Positions 63,471-64,000 of a stretch of 64,000 nucleotides of DNA are shown here, piece by piece. The translations under genes were made by a program, and so were the position numbers. Position 1 is the stretch's first letter, and each line of letters opens with the position of its first letter. The stretch covers positions 62,001 through 126,000 of the forward strand of contig OZ241377.1 in assembly GCA_965200615.1 (NCBI GenBank), given 5' to 3'. This DNA is from Bin5 sp965200615 (GTDB lineage Bacteria > Chloroflexota > Anaerolineae > Caldilineales > Caldilineaceae). The notes under the pieces are model-generated. The model saw only the letters and a program-made list of their open reading frames with translations. It made no database searches and was not told the origin of the DNA.

Positions 63471-63535
63471 AGGCCGTACCTCGCAGAGCCAAATCCGCTA
63501 TGAGCTGATTGGAACGCAGAAGGGAATGAGGTAGT

Positions 63536-64000
63536 TCAATCCTTGAAACGCGGCAAGACCTCTCGGATAAACAACTCCGTGCCTGCCGTTTCCGGGAAAT
63601 CGGCAATTCGGATCTGAAACAGGCGGACGCCGGCGTCAATAAACTCCTGCAGTTGCGCCGCCACCTGGTCCGGCGTGCCTACAATTGCGCCTCTACCTCC
63701 CAGCGCGTAGGGTGATGCCTCACCTTGCTGGCGGGCTACATCCTCCGAATGATGGACTGCGATCGGAGGCAGAGCGCTCGTCTTGCGAATCTCATCGAAA
63801 TCCCGGCCCACCGCCTCGCAGTGTTCCCGCAACACACGCAGCTTGTGTGCATAAATCTCAGGCGTCCCACCCGGCATGTTCCACCAGTCGGCGTGCTTGG
63901 CCACCACCCGCAACGTCAGCTGTTCGCCGCCCCCGCCAACCATAATCGGCGGCGGCGGATCTGGCTGGGGATGGCAATAAGCATTGTCGATGCGGTAGTA
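63536..64000 (-). CDS. Luciferase-like (LLM) flavin monooxygenase, C-terminal part
   Basis: The frame is open to the window end; about 154 residues of the C-terminus are visible. Family segments: PPPPIMVGGGGEQLTLRVVA, KHADWWNMPGGTP, and GTPDQVAAQLQEFIDAG. These are typical of bacterial luciferase-fold FMN or F420 dependent oxidoreductases. The N-terminal flavin-site part lies outside the window. Stop TGA at 63536. Confidence 0.87.
   Translation of the reverse strand, partial: YYRIDNAYCHPQPDPPPPIMVGGGGEQLTLRVVAKHADWWNMPGGTPEIYAHKLRVLREHCEAVGRDFDEIRKTSALPPIAVHHSEDVARQQGEASPYALGGRGAIVGTPDQVAAQLQEFIDAGVRLFQIRIADFPETAGTELFIREVLPRFKD

Overview
The window looks like a chromosomal segment of a GC-rich, free-living or host-associated heterotrophic bacterium. 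Gene style (TTG/GTG starts, three small SSBs ending in an IPF tail, a LexA with a winged-helix N-terminus, a GC-rich background) and content (many Gfo/Idh/MocA oxidoreductases, sulfatases, enolase-superfamily enzymes, phytanoyl-CoA dioxygenase) best fit Chloroflexota (Anaerolineae/Caldilineae type). This is inference; no rRNA, tRNA or CRISPR was seen.

Region 1 (1-18080) is a mostly plus-strand catabolic block. It holds a phytanoyl-CoA dioxygenase-like enzyme, an aldo/keto reductase, two paralogous beta-propeller glycosidase-like proteins, a GNAT, three consecutive Gfo/Idh/MocA oxidoreductases, a class IV aminotransferase, two MDR dehydrogenases, an M14-type deacylase, a gamma-glutamyltransferase homologue, and a sulfatase followed by a Rieske protein. 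Region 2 (18109-20679) is disturbed: an IS5-family element, itself inactivated by a 7-bp duplication, splits a small membrane-protein gene, and short orphan genes and hairpin repeats follow. Region 3 (20680-29218) is a second catabolic block (enolase superfamily, DapA-like, sulfatase, Gfo/Idh, SDR) that decays into gene relics: a Gfo/Idh gene lacking its middle, a second relic of the same C-terminus, and a start-less fragment.

Region 4 (29358-40380) holds three tandem ssb genes, an M24 peptidase, a lutABC lactate-oxidation operon, a sulfurtransferase, a TIM-barrel isomerase, an internally deleted beta-CASP nuclease relic and lexA. Both lexA and the promoter-proximal ssb have near-consensus sigma70 promoters whose 17-bp spacer carries a Bacillus-type SOS-box-like sequence. 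Region 5 (40381-52866) continues with an alcohol dehydrogenase, an NHL propeller, a glycerate kinase, a ferredoxin, an isomerase, an SDR, a TRAP transporter split into convergent units around a strong bidirectional terminator, an NYN nuclease fused to a cold-shock domain, and a second gamma-glutamyltransferase homologue.

Region 6 (52937-55364) is a lower-GC island with a DUF488 gene and a HindIII-type restriction-modification pair. Region 7 (55372-64000) has an aldo/keto reductase, a carbohydrate ABC transporter operon, a DUF4349 lipoprotein, an SMP-30 lactonase, another Gfo/Idh enzyme and the end of a luciferase-like monooxygenase.

Together the genes suggest uptake (ABC, TRAP) of sugars, sugar acids or sulfated/acylated glycans, desulfation, oxidation and dehydration to glycerate or lactate-level intermediates. 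Apart from LexA I found no dedicated transcription factor among these catabolic genes.
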